A DNA stretch of 64,000 bases from Archaeoglobaceae archaeon (GTDB lineage: Archaea; Halobacteriota; Archaeoglobi; Archaeoglobales; Archaeoglobaceae): positions 62,001 through 126,000 of the forward strand of contig JALVJV010000019.1 of assembly GCA_027028145.1 (NCBI GenBank). The letters run 5' to 3'. Position 1 is the first letter of the stretch; every line of letters starts with the position of its first letter. A program made the position numbers and the translations under genes. Shown here one piece after another: positions 9,906-19,302 of this stretch. A model generated the notes under the pieces. That model was not told the origin of the DNA, did not search any database, and was given only the letters and a program-made list of their open reading frames with translations.

Positions 9906-10767
9906 AGGCGTAATTCCCGCCCTCGTAACGCCCTTCAAGGAAAACTTCGAGGTCGACTACGAAGGGATAGCAAAGCTCTTGGATTATGTTGAGAAGCACG
10001 TGGATGCGGTTGTGCCGGCTGGAACGACAGGCGAATCCGCTACGCTGAGCTATCAGGAACACATAGAGGTCGTTAAATACGTGTGCGATGTCGCAAACGT
10101 TCCCGTTATCGCCGGAGCCGGCTCTAATTCGACGAGAGAGGCTGTGTTCTTGGGAAAGGAGGTGGAAAAGGCTGGTGCGGATGCCGCGATGTTCATAACG
10201 CCTTACTACAACAAGCCGAACAAGGAGGGACTTTACCAGCACTACAAGAAGATAGCGGAGGAGATATCGATTCCGATAATAATCTACAACGTTCCGAGCA
10301 GAACCGCTTGCAACATAACGCCCGATGTCGTTGAAAGGCTGGCAAACGATTTCGACAACATAGTCGGCATTAAGGAAGCGAGCGGAAATCTGAAGCAGGT
10401 GTGCGAGATAATAAACAGAACACCGGACAACTTCGTTCTCCTCTCTGGAGATGACTTCCTAACATTGCCGATTCTCATGCTCGGCGGTAAAGGCGTTATA
10501 AGCGTAGCCGCAAACGTCGCTCCTCACCTAATGAAGGAGATGTATTCTGCCTTCAAGGAGGGAGACATAGAAAAGGCGAGGGAATTCCACTACAGACTCA
10601 TGCCGCTCTTCAGCGTTCTGTTCATCGACACGAATCCGATTCCGGTGAAAAAAGCCCTCGAACTGATGGGATTGCCAGCCGGAAAACCGAGATTGCCTCT
10701 CGTAGAGCTGGATGAAGAAAAAACCAAAAAGGTTGAAGAGGTTCTCAGAAGCTTGGAGTTACTCTAA
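9898..10767 (+). CDS. dapA: 4-hydroxy-tetrahydrodipicolinate synthase
   Basis: DapA condenses pyruvate with aspartate semialdehyde, the first committed step to diaminopimelate and lysine. The TIM-barrel signatures are [13 protein letters not shown], the Tyr of [24 protein letters not shown] and GIKEASGN, whose Lys forms the Schiff base with pyruvate. Length 289 is typical. It lies in an operon with rps17e. dapB (15524-16303) and dapF (55357-56199) are elsewhere in the window, supporting a diaminopimelate route. Confidence 0.94.
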   Translation: MFEGVIPALVTPFKENFEVDYEGIAKLLDYVEKHVDAVVPAGTTGESATLSYQEHIEVVKYVCDVANVPVIAGAGSNSTREAVFLGKEVEKAGADAAMFITPYYNKPNKEGLYQHYKKIAEEISIPIIIYNVPSRTACNITPDVVERLANDFDNIVGIKEASGNLKQVCEIINRTPDNFVLLSGDDFLTLPILMLGGKGVISVAANVAPHLMKEMYSAFKEGDIEKAREFHYRLMPLFSVLFIDTNPIPVKKALELMGLPAGKPRLPLVELDEEKTKKVEEVLRSLELL

Positions 10768-11174
10768 TATTTTAGCTCCATCTCAGCCTTCTTGATCGTA
10801 TTTACGATATCCTCGACGATGTCAGCCATTACCTCTTGTTTCGATGCCTCTTCCTTCAACTTTTTAACTTTTTTCTCTAAATCGTCCAAAACCTCGACGA
10901 TTCGCTTGAAATGTGTGCTAAGCTGTGAGATTGCGTAGATCTCAAGCATCTTAAGGTTGTTCAGAGCTTCCTTGTCGGTGATATCTCCACCGTAGAACTT
11001 ATCCATTATAAATTCGACATCGTTTCTGAACATCTCCTTTATCTTCTCCTCATCTGTAAGCTCCTTCACGGCATTTTCGATGTCGTTCGCAACTTCCATA
11101 GCCTTCTGCAGAAGTTCTCCGACTTTATCCAGATACGTATTTCTATACATCATTCCCAAAACCCCCAAATTCAT
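10764..11174 (-). CDS. Uncharacterised coiled-coil protein
   Basis: I do not recognise this 136-residue protein. It is acidic and lysine-rich, predicted almost wholly helical, with a coiled coil around residues 85-110 (EVLDDLEKKVKKLKEE) and no membrane segment or signal peptide. It lies three bases downstream of pyrG on the same strand and overlaps the end of dapA by four bases. In-frame ATGs at 11153 and 11150, preceded by a run of G, could be the true start and would shorten it by seven or eight residues. Confidence 0.65.
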   Translation of the reverse strand: MNLGVLGMMYRNTYLDKVGELLQKAMEVANDIENAVKELTDEEKIKEMFRNDVEFIMDKFYGGDITDKEALNNLKMLEIYAISQLSTHFKRIVEVLDDLEKKVKKLKEEASKQEVMADIVEDIVNTIKKAEMELKY

Positions 11175-11177
11175 TAT

Positions 11178-12770
11178 TTATAACCTTTGTCGTTTGAAAT
11201 CCAGAGCCGCTTTGACGAAGCCCACAAAAGGCGGAGAAGGAGCGTAGGGGCGGGATTTAAACTCTGGATGGAACTGCGTTCCCAAGTAGAATCTGTTCCT
11301 CGGATATTCGATTATTTCGACCCTTCTTCCGTTGTCCGAATAGCCGGATATCACGAGCCCGTGTTTCTCCAAATCTCCCCTATACTCCGGATTAACCTCG
11401 TAACGATGCCTGTGCCTCTCGTATATCTTTTCTTTGCCGTATAACTCGTGAGCCATCGTTCCCGGGACTACGGTCACCTCTATCTCTCCGAGCCTCATGG
11501 TTCCGCCGAGCGCATCGATCTCCTTCTGTTCCGGCAGTAGGTCGATTACCGGATGATCTGTTTCAGCCAACTCACTGCTGTTCGCATCCTCCCAGCCTAT
11601 TACGTTCCTCGCAAACTCGATTACTGCAAGCTGGAATCCGAAGCATATGCCCAAAAACGGAATGTCATTTTCTCTCGCATACTGAATAGCCTTGATCTTA
11701 CCTTCCGCACCCCTCTTCCCGAAACCGCCCGGAACGAGTATTCCATCCGCATCGATCTCTATCTCGTCATGCTTTTCGAGCTCCTCGCTCTCGATCCAGA
11801 GGATTTTAACCTTACAGCCTGCTTCGATTCCGCCGTGCTTTAACGCTTCCCTGATGCTTATGTATGAATCCCTGACGTGAGTGTATTTCCCGACTACGGC
11901 AATCGTCACTTCCTCCTTCAATTCCTTTAGCCTTCGAACCATTTCCGCCCATTCAGTTTTTTCCTCTTTCTTCTCAAGCTTCAGTCTCTTGAGCAGGTAT
12001 TCGTCGAGCCCTTCCTCTTTGAACTTCAGAGGGACTTCGTATATCTCATCCGTATCCTCATCGCTTATTACCGCCTCAACCGGAACGTCGCAGAACAGAG
12101 AGATTTTCCTCTTGGTTTCAGGGCGTAGCTTTTCGACGCACCTTCCAACTATAACATCCGGCTGTAAACCGATGCTCCTAAGCTCCTTTACGCTGTGCTG
12201 AGTCGGCTTCGTCTTCTGCTCTCCGCCCTTATCGAGAGGAACCAAAGTGACGTGAACGAGCATGAAGTCCTCTTCCTTCTCCTCGTTCTTCATCTGTCTT
12301 ATCGCCTCCAAGAAAGGCATCCCCTCTATGTCACCCACAGTCCCTCCTATCTCGACCAAGCAAACATCCGCACCGCTCTTCTCAGCTACCCTCCTGATCC
12401 AAGACTTTATCTCATCCGTAACGTGAGGTATTATCTGAACCGTCTGCCCCAGATACTCTCCCTTCCTCTCCTTCTCGATGACGTTTCTGTATATCTTACC
12501 AGTAGTTATGTTATGCTCTCCGGTTAGTTCGATGCCGATGAAACGTTCGTAGTGTCCCAAATCCAAATCGACTTCCGTTCCGTCTTTAAGAACGTAAACT
12601 TCACCGTGCTGAAACGGGTTCATAGTTCCGGCGTCGATGTTGATGTATGGATCGATCTTTATCGGAACAACCTTGTAGCCCATATCCACGAGCAATCTGC
12701 CGATAGAAGCGGCGGTGATCCCTTTTCCAAGCCCGCTCATCACTCCGCCGGTAACGAAGATGTATTTCAT
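11178..12770 (-). CDS. pyrG: CTP synthase
   Basis: PyrG aminates UTP to CTP with glutamine and ATP. The N-terminal synthetase domain begins [16 protein letters not shown] (P-loop) with [18 protein letters not shown] following. The C-terminal glutamine amidotransferase domain (from about residue 290) has GGFGKRG, the nucleophile in LGICFGFQ and the C-terminal TQFHPEF. The ATG at 12770 fits the family N-terminus. An ATG at 12776 and a GTG at 12779 are in frame, and the first overlaps the stop of the upstream gene. Length 530 is normal. Confidence 0.95.
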   Translation of the reverse strand: MKYIFVTGGVMSGLGKGITAASIGRLLVDMGYKVVPIKIDPYINIDAGTMNPFQHGEVYVLKDGTEVDLDLGHYERFIGIELTGEHNITTGKIYRNVIEKERKGEYLGQTVQIIPHVTDEIKSWIRRVAEKSGADVCLVEIGGTVGDIEGMPFLEAIRQMKNEEKEEDFMLVHVTLVPLDKGGEQKTKPTQHSVKELRSIGLQPDVIVGRCVEKLRPETKRKISLFCDVPVEAVISDEDTDEIYEVPLKFKEEGLDEYLLKRLKLEKKEEKTEWAEMVRRLKELKEEVTIAVVGKYTHVRDSYISIREALKHGGIEAGCKVKILWIESEELEKHDEIEIDADGILVPGGFGKRGAEGKIKAIQYARENDIPFLGICFGFQLAVIEFARNVIGWEDANSSELAETDHPVIDLLPEQKEIDALGGTMRLGEIEVTVVPGTMAHELYGKEKIYERHRHRYEVNPEYRGDLEKHGLVISGYSDNGRRVEIIEYPRNRFYLGTQFHPEFKSRPYAPSPPFVGFVKAALDFKRQRL

Positions 12771-12775
12771 GATCA

Positions 12776-12958
12776 TCACTTCCTCAACTCTGGTCTAAGC
12801 ATAATCGGAATCCCGTCTTCGATCGGATAATCCGTCCCGCATTTCGTGCAGATGAGCTTGCCGGAAATTATCTCTTCCTCATTCTCCTCCTCAACTTCCA
12901 GCCTGAGATCGCCCTTGCAGATCGGACAGGCTAAGATATCCAACAGCTCCCTCTTCAT
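12776..12958 (-). CDS. Trm112-like zinc protein
   Basis: Small protein of 60 residues of the Trm112/UPF0434 family, with two CxxC pairs (ACPICKG and CTKCGTDYP) that would bind zinc, and the usual ending [10 protein letters not shown]. Trm112 proteins activate several tRNA, rRNA and protein methyltransferases. Which partner is used here cannot be seen. It overlaps the pyrG start region, so the two are probably co-transcribed. Confidence 0.85.
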   Translation of the reverse strand: MKRELLDILACPICKGDLRLEVEEENEEEIISGKLICTKCGTDYPIEDGIPIMLRPELRK

Positions 12959-12983
12959 AATGTTGATCGTTTAGACCTTCATT

Positions 12984-14048
12984 TTATAACGATTTTGAAA
13001 GGACTATGTTCGAGTTCTCTATTTTCAGCAGTGGGGTTAGATGCTCAAGAACGCTCTTATCCTTCAAAACTTTAAGCAGAACCTTTTCGTGATACTTCAA
13101 AGCTTTCCTTATCGGTCTCGGTAGGCTCTGAAGTTTCTCTCCGAATAGGAATTTGCCGAATATCTTTTCGACATCATCGATCTCGATCGATCCGAGCTCG
13201 ATCAATTCGCGATAGAGCTCTCTAAGAGTCGGTCTTAGTTCAACGTCTATGCGGTGCATCCCGCAACAGTTCGCGGTTTCGAGATCGAAGTATCCTTCCT
13301 TGCAAAGACCAAAATCCAGACCATACTTACCGCAAGCTTCTCTGATCTCCCTTAGAATTTCGGGCGCATCAACCTTTATAAGGTTGCCTTCAAACGAGTA
13401 GTGGCTCCACTTCCGCCAGAATTTGCAGTAGAATTCCAACTCCGACCTTTCGATCCTGAGAGGTTCAACAGTAATTTGATCGACGTAATCCGCAACCCTT
13501 TTAACGAATTCCTCAGCGTTCGTGAAAGAATAGTTTGGAATCAGAGGCTGAAGTCTTAAAACTTTGGGAGCTTCTATCTTGCTTAAAGCTTCCAACCTTC
13601 TAATTGGATGAGGAGCCCTCGGCTCCAATTCGGTTCTGTCCAAGGAACTTATCGACATCTGAACCACAATAAGCCCCTCATCGGACATCTCATTGATCGT
13701 GCTCTTCCAAGGATCTTTTGCTATTCTATCAGACTTCGTGCACAGAATTATCGGAATCTCATGCTTAAGAGCCGTTTTCATCAGCTTAAGCGAAAGCTTG
13801 AACTTTTCCTCGACATCCTGTAGGGGTTCGGAAAGTGTCGCGAGCCTGAACGGAATCCTTATCTCAAGCTTCTTTGCGACCTTCTTGAACATCCCCAAAG
13901 CCTTCGGACGGGGCTTTATTCTACCGCTTCGATACCACCTTGCGTAACAGTAGAGACAGTTGAAGGAGCAGTTCGTGTATGGCTCCAAGCGGAATATCGA
14001 ATAGCAGAGCGGGCTTATGATCTTGCTCGGATTTATCGCAAGTTCCAT
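12984..14048 (-). CDS. Radical SAM protein (SplB-like, COG1533 type)
   Basis: Radical S-adenosylmethionine enzyme with the cluster motif CSFNCLYC near residue 27, followed by YARWYR. It has the general layout of the SplB-related archaeal group; the substrate is unknown. A C-terminal helical extension of about 90 residues follows the barrel. I chose the ATG at 14048 (354 residues), because starts further upstream would overlap the divergent RNase Z gene and add unrelated sequence. Additional Cys residues around residue 255 (ETANCCGMH) could hold metal. Confidence 0.8.
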   Translation of the reverse strand: MELAINPSKIISPLCYSIFRLEPYTNCSFNCLYCYARWYRSGRIKPRPKALGMFKKVAKKLEIRIPFRLATLSEPLQDVEEKFKLSLKLMKTALKHEIPIILCTKSDRIAKDPWKSTINEMSDEGLIVVQMSISSLDRTELEPRAPHPIRRLEALSKIEAPKVLRLQPLIPNYSFTNAEEFVKRVADYVDQITVEPLRIERSELEFYCKFWRKWSHYSFEGNLIKVDAPEILREIREACGKYGLDFGLCKEGYFDLETANCCGMHRIDVELRPTLRELYRELIELGSIEIDDVEKIFGKFLFGEKLQSLPRPIRKALKYHEKVLLKVLKDKSVLEHLTPLLKIENSNIVLSKSL

Positions 14049-14082
14049 AAAAAGTTTAAGGAGCGAACGGTTTATCAAAGAC

Positions 14083-15003
14083 ATGCAATTGAAGATCACA
14101 TTCCTTGGAACTTCCGGCACTGTTCCGAGCGTCAATCGAAATCCATCGGCAATTCTAATTCAATACGGGGGAGAAAGGATTCTGTTCGACTGTGGAGAGG
14201 GGACGCAAAGACAGATGATGATCGCAAAGACCGGCTTCAGCGGACTTAACAGCGTTTTCATAACTCACATGCATACGGATCACTTCATAGGTGTCTTCGG
14301 GCTTATAGAAACTTTATCGCTGAACGAGAGAAAGGATAAGCTCACTTTCTACGTTCCGGTTGAGAAAGCCAAGTTTCTGGCTACTCTCTTCAGGATGTTC
14401 GGCTACCATCACCTAAGCTTTCCCATCGAGGTTGTAGGGCTCAGCGATGGTGACGAGGTTAACTTCGGCAGGTTCAAGATAGTCGCATTTAAGACGGAGC
14501 ACACCACGCCGAGCTTGGGCTACGCTTTAATTGAGAGAGACAGACCGGGCAAATTCAACAGGGCTAAAGCGGAAGCTCTGGGCATTCCACCCGGCCCGCT
14601 GTATGCGAAGCTCGTGAGGGGGGAAAGCATAGAGATAAACGGAAGGGTGATAACGCCGGACATGGTCGTAGGCCCTCCGAGACCGGGGAGAAAGATAGTC
14701 TACACCGGAGACACGAGACCTTGCGAAAGGACGGTGGAAATCGCAAGGAATGCGGACATACTGATTCACGACGCATCTTTCACTTCGGATCTGCAGGAAT
14801 GGGCTGAGGAGACGAAACATTCCACCGCAAGGGAAGCGGCTGAGATAGCGAAGAGGGCTGGAGTTAGGCAACTGATTTTGACGCACATAAGTGCGAGATA
14901 TTCGAAGGATGCGACACCTCTGCTTGAAGAAGCGAAGAGTGTATTCGAGAACGTTATGGTTGCCGAAGACCTGATGTCGATCGAAGTTAAATACAGAGAC
15001 TGA
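14083..15003 (+). CDS. rnz: Ribonuclease Z (tRNA 3'-processing endonuclease)
   Basis: RNase Z cuts the 3' trailer from tRNA precursors. The metallo-beta-lactamase motif HMHTDHF is present near residue 65, and TGDT, HDASF and the His of THISARYS provide the other metal ligands. LGTSGTVPS at the N-terminus and the 306-residue length are family-typical. The ATG at 14083 gives the canonical MQLKITFLGTSG start. Both tRNA genes in the window lack an encoded CCA, in keeping with such processing. Confidence 0.94.
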   Translation: MQLKITFLGTSGTVPSVNRNPSAILIQYGGERILFDCGEGTQRQMMIAKTGFSGLNSVFITHMHTDHFIGVFGLIETLSLNERKDKLTFYVPVEKAKFLATLFRMFGYHHLSFPIEVVGLSDGDEVNFGRFKIVAFKTEHTTPSLGYALIERDRPGKFNRAKAEALGIPPGPLYAKLVRGESIEINGRVITPDMVVGPPRPGRKIVYTGDTRPCERTVEIARNADILIHDASFTSDLQEWAEETKHSTAREAAEIAKRAGVRQLILTHISARYSKDATPLLEEAKSVFENVMVAEDLMSIEVKYRD

Positions 15004-15131
15004 TTTAAGCATAGGAGTAACGTTAGCCGAGAATTCCCGAGCAAATCGACGGCAATTGTGGTGAATCGGAATTAAATGGTTAAGAAATTTTAAAAATCAA
15101 AAATAATTTAAAATAAATATATTTTGGAAAG

Positions 15132-15338
15132 TTACTCGTATTTTGCGGCGAGCTTGATGTCCTCAACCTTTACGGTCTTTCTTCCGGCGTGCTTTGCGAT
15201 CTCAACAGCCTTCTTCGCGATTTCCAACGCTTTCTCCTCAAGAATCTCCGCCATCTTTTCTACGGCTTCGGCACTGACTCTCTCGGCTCCAGCCTTTCTA
15301 ATCAATCTGTCGATAGGGGCGAGTGGCAACTCAGACAT
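15132..15338 (-). CDS. Archaeal histone
   Basis: Histone-fold protein of 68 residues with the usual start [19 protein letters not shown] and the C-terminal [12 protein letters not shown]. The ATG at 15338 is preceded by GGAGGTGGAG, an excellent ribosome binding site. An upstream frame extension to 15368 has no family support. It would dimerise and wrap DNA. A TATA box lies at about 15375-15383. Confidence 0.95.
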   Translation of the reverse strand: MSELPLAPIDRLIRKAGAERVSAEAVEKMAEILEEKALEIAKKAVEIAKHAGRKTVKVEDIKLAAKYE

Positions 15339-15373
15339 ATACTCCACCTCCAACCTATCTTTTTGCACAAGGA

Positions 15374-15384
15374 GTATATAAATT
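15374..15384 (-). promoter_or_regulatory. TATA box of the histone gene
   Basis: Read on the minus strand, AATTTATATAC lies about 36-46 bases before the histone ATG at 15338, leaving room for a short leader that contains the GGAGGTGGAG ribosome binding site. Confidence 0.55.
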
Positions 15385-15523
15385 TTTATCTCAAGCCAAC
15401 CCCAACTTGAGGTAACTTGAACGAATGATCGGTGGGGTCTGGTGCCAATAGGGGTCGTTTCGTCGGATCAATATTATAGAAAAATAAAAAAATAAATAAA
15501 ATTGGTGGCAAGGCTATGCTCGA

Positions 15524-16303
15524 TCACAAGCCCAAGACGTCATTCATTCCGTATATACCCGGCTTATCCACCTTGGCTATCCACTTTACAGCCTTGATAG
15601 CCCCACTTGCAAAAGCCTGCCTGCTCAAGGCTCTATGCGTGATCTCTATTCTCTCACCCATTCCGATGAAGAATACGGTGTGCTCTCCGACGATATCTCC
15701 GCCACGAATGGCGAATACGCCTATTTCGTCACCCCTTGGGCAGACTCCTTCTCTGCCGAACACGAGCTTCCTATCGCCCAAGTGCTTCTTTATTATCTCA
15801 GCCGCCTTCAAAGCGGTTCCGCTAGGTGCATCCTTCTTGAACCTGTGGTGCATCTCGAGGATCTCGATGTCGTAGTCCTTGAGGAATTGAACGGCAGACT
15901 CGATTAGTTTCCAGAATATGTTTACGCCGACGCTGAAGTTCGGAGAAATAACAGCCGGAACGTTCCTGCAATACTCCTCTATCTTCTTCCAATGTTCTTC
16001 GGTGAAACCCGTTGTTCCGACGACCAACTTCACCCCCTTTCGCGAAGCAACTCCGATGTTCTCCACCGCCGCCTCGGCTGTCGTGAAGTCAACGAGGACA
16101 TCGGCGTTAAGCACATTCTCCATCTCCCTCGCATCCGTAATCGGAACGCCGATCCTTCCGACGCCAGCTACCTCACCGGCATCTCTGCCAATCTCTCTCA
16201 CATCGAAAGCCTGAGCGAGTTCGAGCTCTTCATCCTGCACGACGTTTTGGACGATAAGCCGACCCATCCTTCCAGCGGCTCCGGCAACCGCGACTCTGAT
16301 CAT
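15524..16303 (-). CDS. dapB: 4-hydroxy-tetrahydrodipicolinate reductase
   Basis: DapB reduces the DapA product with NAD(P)H. The Rossmann motif VAGAAGRMG opens the protein. VDFTTAEA, GTTGFTEE and SPNFSVGVN follow, and the signature EMHHRFKKDAPSGTA contains the substrate-binding His and Lys residues. Length 259 is normal. It is a single-gene unit, divergent from the ferredoxin gene at 16386. Confidence 0.95.
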   Translation of the reverse strand: MIRVAVAGAAGRMGRLIVQNVVQDEELELAQAFDVREIGRDAGEVAGVGRIGVPITDAREMENVLNADVLVDFTTAEAAVENIGVASRKGVKLVVGTTGFTEEHWKKIEEYCRNVPAVISPNFSVGVNIFWKLIESAVQFLKDYDIEILEMHHRFKKDAPSGTALKAAEIIKKHLGDRKLVFGREGVCPRGDEIGVFAIRGGDIVGEHTVFFIGMGERIEITHRALSRQAFASGAIKAVKWIAKVDKPGIYGMNDVLGL

Positions 16304-16385
16304 ATCCTAACGTCTGCACGAAGCATAAATAATAATTATGAATTAGGCGATAAAGTTAAATTATTTCATGATCATAATTATAGAT

Positions 16386-16790
16386 ATGCCAAAACGACTC
16401 GTCATAAAGGACATCGAAAAGTGCGTCGGCTGTGGACTATGCATGTTCGCCTGTTCGAGAAGACACGGCGAAATAGGAAACGATTACTCCGGCATACTTC
16501 CGGTAAGTCTAAGCGGTTTTGAGAGGGGTGCAACCGTCATATTTTGTAGAGCTTGTAAGGAACCTCCGTGCGCTCAGGTATGTCCGACGAACGCTTTAAC
16601 GCCGAGGAAGGGCGGAGGAGTCGTTTACAGAGAAGACCTGTGCATAGGATGCAAGAACTGCATGGAAGCCTGCACGATAGGTGCTATATTCGAAAGGAGA
16701 AACGGGAAACCGGCTTTATGCATTCACTGCGGTTACTGTGCGAATTACTGCCCGCACGGAGTTTTGGGTTTTGAGGAGGTGGAGGCATGA
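16386..16790 (+). CDS. Ferredoxin with four 4Fe-4S clusters, AOR partner
   Basis: Electron-transfer protein of about 134 residues with four Cys groups (CVGCGLCMFAC, CRACKEPPCAQVC, CIGCKNCMEAC, CIHCGYCANYC), enough for four 4Fe-4S clusters. It immediately precedes and overlaps by four bases an aldehyde ferredoxin oxidoreductase gene. It probably serves as that enzyme's electron-transfer subunit, as in the tungsten enzymes that carry a polyferredoxin-type partner. The ATG at 16386 gives MPKRLVIKD; an earlier in-frame ATG at 16368 is possible. No Shine-Dalgarno sequence is seen, so the mRNA may be leaderless. Confidence 0.85.
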   Translation: MPKRLVIKDIEKCVGCGLCMFACSRRHGEIGNDYSGILPVSLSGFERGATVIFCRACKEPPCAQVCPTNALTPRKGGGVVYREDLCIGCKNCMEACTIGAIFERRNGKPALCIHCGYCANYCPHGVLGFEEVEA

Positions 16791-18523
16791 AGGTTCTCAA
16801 GATCGATCTTTCGAAATACAGATACGAGGTCGAGGATAGGAAGGATCTTTTTGAAGAGTGGATCGGAGGAACAGGAGTTGCGGTTCAGTTGCTCAAGGAG
16901 GAAATGGATCTAAGAGCGGATCCGCTGAGCGAGGAGAACGTAATAGTATTTGCGATAGGCCCCTTCACTTCGGCATATCCGTTGGCTTCGAAGACCGTTG
17001 CGATGTTCAAGAGTCCTCTAACCGGAAACTTGGGAGAAAGCCATGCGGGAGGAAGAACTGCCACAGCCATAGCAAATGCTGGCTACGGTGCCATAGTGAT
17101 CAAGGGAAAGAGCAAGAAACCGATCTACATCGTAGTTCACAACGACAAGGTATACTTCAGAGATGCCAGAGTCATCTGGAACATCGCGGACTCGCTAATA
17201 GTCGGGAGGATAATAGCAGAAAGGGAGAGCGGTAGAGGTATCAGAACTGTGATGAGGATAGGAGGAGCGGGAAACAAACTTGTAAGATACGCGTGCGTTA
17301 CGACGGAAACGTATAGACACTTCGGAAGGCTCGGCTTGGGAGCGGTTTTCGGAAGCAAGAACCTGAAGGGTTTGGTTGTGATAGGAAGGGGAAGCAGGAA
17401 GATTCCGGACAGACACAAGTATAAGGAAGTTTACGAGAAGATCCTGAAGCTCGCGTTGGAATCCGATGCTATGAAGAAGTATCACCTGCTCGGAACGGCT
17501 GTGAACGTAAATCCTCTAAATCAGCTTAAAGCTCTGCCGACGAAGAACCTCAAAGCTACGAGGTTCGAGAAGGCTGAGGAGATAAGCGGTGAAGCTTTGG
17601 CTGAGCACAACTTGGGAAGAAGAGTTGCATGCAGTCACTGTCCGATCGCATGCATTCACATCGCCGCATTGAGAATTCCGTATGAAACAGAGCCCTACTT
17701 CTACAAGACGATAATGATATCATACGACTACGAGCTAATTTACGCTCTTGGTTCGATGCTCGGAATAGGGAGCAGAGACGGTCTGCTTAAGCTGATTCAC
17801 AAGGTTGAAGTCTACGGCTTGGATGCGATGAGCACCGGCGTTTGCTTGGCTTGGGCCACCGAAGCTCTTGAAAGGGGATTGATAACTGAAAAAGAAACCA
17901 TAGTAAAGCTGAGCTTCGGAGACGTCGATGCCTATCTGAAGGCTATAGATTACATCGTGAAACAGCCGAACGAGTTCTACAGGGTTCTCGCTCAAGGCGT
18001 TGAGAAAGCTTCGGAAGTTTACGGCGGAAAGGAGTTCGCGTTGGCGTTCGGAAAGAACGAGATGCCAGGCTATCACGTCGGCTACGCAACGCACATCGGC
18101 TATCTCATAGGCTTGAGGCACAGTCACCTCGATAACGCGGGCTATTCCCTCGATCAGAAGCTCAAGGAGATTCCAAAGCCGCAAGAAATAGTGGACAGGC
18201 TCGTGAAGGAAGAGGAGTGGAGACAGGTGCTTTCGAGTCTTGTAGTGTGCTTCTTCGCAAGAGGCGTTTACAAGCCCGAGATAGTTGCTGAAGCGTTCGA
18301 AGCTTTGGGCTACGAAACCAGTCCCGAAGAGCTTAAGATGAAGGGCGAAAAGATTTACAGGGAGAAGCTGAGGCTTAAGATAAAGATGGGATTCGATCCG
18401 GATTCGCTTAGACTGCCGAAGAGGATATTCGAAACGGAGTGCTTCCACGGGAAGTTGAAGGAGGAATACGTTAAGGAAGCATTGAGGTATTGGAAGGAGA
18501 GATACGTGCTACCTTTAGTTTAA
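16787..18523 (+). CDS. Aldehyde ferredoxin oxidoreductase family tungsten enzyme
   Basis: AOR-family enzyme of 578 residues, which oxidises an aldehyde or related substrate with a tungsto-bispterin cofactor. N-terminal pterin-binding features include WIGGTGVAVQLL, GPFTSAYPL, NLGESHAGGR and GRLGLGAVFGSKNLKG. The 4Fe-4S ligands are CSHCPIAC near residue 285 and a later Cys in SSLVVCFF. It is somewhat shorter than the 605-residue Pyrococcus AOR. Substrate cannot be deduced. The pterin cofactor would need moaC (9176-9619). Confidence 0.87.
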   Translation: MKVLKIDLSKYRYEVEDRKDLFEEWIGGTGVAVQLLKEEMDLRADPLSEENVIVFAIGPFTSAYPLASKTVAMFKSPLTGNLGESHAGGRTATAIANAGYGAIVIKGKSKKPIYIVVHNDKVYFRDARVIWNIADSLIVGRIIAERESGRGIRTVMRIGGAGNKLVRYACVTTETYRHFGRLGLGAVFGSKNLKGLVVIGRGSRKIPDRHKYKEVYEKILKLALESDAMKKYHLLGTAVNVNPLNQLKALPTKNLKATRFEKAEEISGEALAEHNLGRRVACSHCPIACIHIAALRIPYETEPYFYKTIMISYDYELIYALGSMLGIGSRDGLLKLIHKVEVYGLDAMSTGVCLAWATEALERGLITEKETIVKLSFGDVDAYLKAIDYIVKQPNEFYRVLAQGVEKASEVYGGKEFALAFGKNEMPGYHVGYATHIGYLIGLRHSHLDNAGYSLDQKLKEIPKPQEIVDRLVKEEEWRQVLSSLVVCFFARGVYKPEIVAEAFEALGYETSPEELKMKGEKIYREKLRLKIKMGFDPDSLRLPKRIFETECFHGKLKEEYVKEALRYWKERYVLPLV

Positions 18524-18663
18524 ATTGTGTATTTTTAATTTATTTAAAAATTTTGTTAAATTCGTGTTGTTAAATTCATGCGCGATTCGGCTTCACAACA
18601 GCATGGCGTTGCTTGGTATACGTTAGGCAAAATGAATTTAAAAATACCGACAAAGGTTGGAGC

Positions 18664-19215
18664 ATGAGGTTGTTCGTAGCCGTAGATATGAGCGAAGAAC
18701 TTAGGGAAAGGTTGAACGAGCTATGCGAACTCGTCGGTAAATTCAAGGGCGTCAAGCCCGTTGAGAAGGAAAACATACACATAACGCTGATGTTCTTGGG
18801 CGAAGTGCCAGACAGAAGGGTCGAAATTATCAGAGAAAAGCTTAGGGACATCAAAGCCGAGCCCTTCAAGTTGCATCTCAAAGGATTGGGATTCTTCCCC
18901 TCAGCCGGACAGGTTAGGGTTATATGGGTCGGCGTCGAGGAAGGCAAGGATGAGATTTCGAAACTCGCCGATTTGGTTGGGTCATCGATGAGGAAACTCG
19001 GATTTAAGAGGGACAAGGACTTCGTCGCGCATGCAACGATTGCAAGGGTTAAAAAGATCACAGCAGAAGATAGGAGAAAGCTGTTTCGGGCGTTGGAGCC
19101 TTACATGAACGAGGACTTCGGCTGGATGGATGTTAAAGATTTCAGACTGAAGAAGAGCACCCTAACATCTAAAGGACCCATTTACGAAGATTTGGAGGTG
19201 TATGATCTGGGCTAA
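18664..19215 (+). CDS. thpR: RNA 2',3'-cyclic phosphodiesterase (ThpR/LigT family)
   Basis: 2H phosphoesterase of 183 residues with the two catalytic HxT motifs, HITLMFLG near residue 40 and HATIARV near residue 120. Family members hydrolyse 2',3'-cyclic phosphate ends of RNA and were first described as a 2'-5' RNA ligase. The ATG at 18664 gives the usual MRLFVAVDMSEELRER start. AATTTAAAAATA about 25 bases upstream is a likely TATA box, suggesting a leaderless message. Confidence 0.9.
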   Translation: MRLFVAVDMSEELRERLNELCELVGKFKGVKPVEKENIHITLMFLGEVPDRRVEIIREKLRDIKAEPFKLHLKGLGFFPSAGQVRVIWVGVEEGKDEISKLADLVGSSMRKLGFKRDKDFVAHATIARVKKITAEDRRKLFRALEPYMNEDFGWMDVKDFRLKKSTLTSKGPIYEDLEVYDLG

Positions 19216-19302
19216 TTTTAGAATTTAAATTACGATCACCCAACCCTCACAATTTGAATACATACAAAGTCCGCAGATACGATTCGAAATGAATAAATAT
19301 AG

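Noticed and set aside
14017-14082. Upstream extension of RNase Z
   Set aside because: The extra 22 residues overlap the divergent radical SAM gene and do not match the family; the ATG at 14083 fits.
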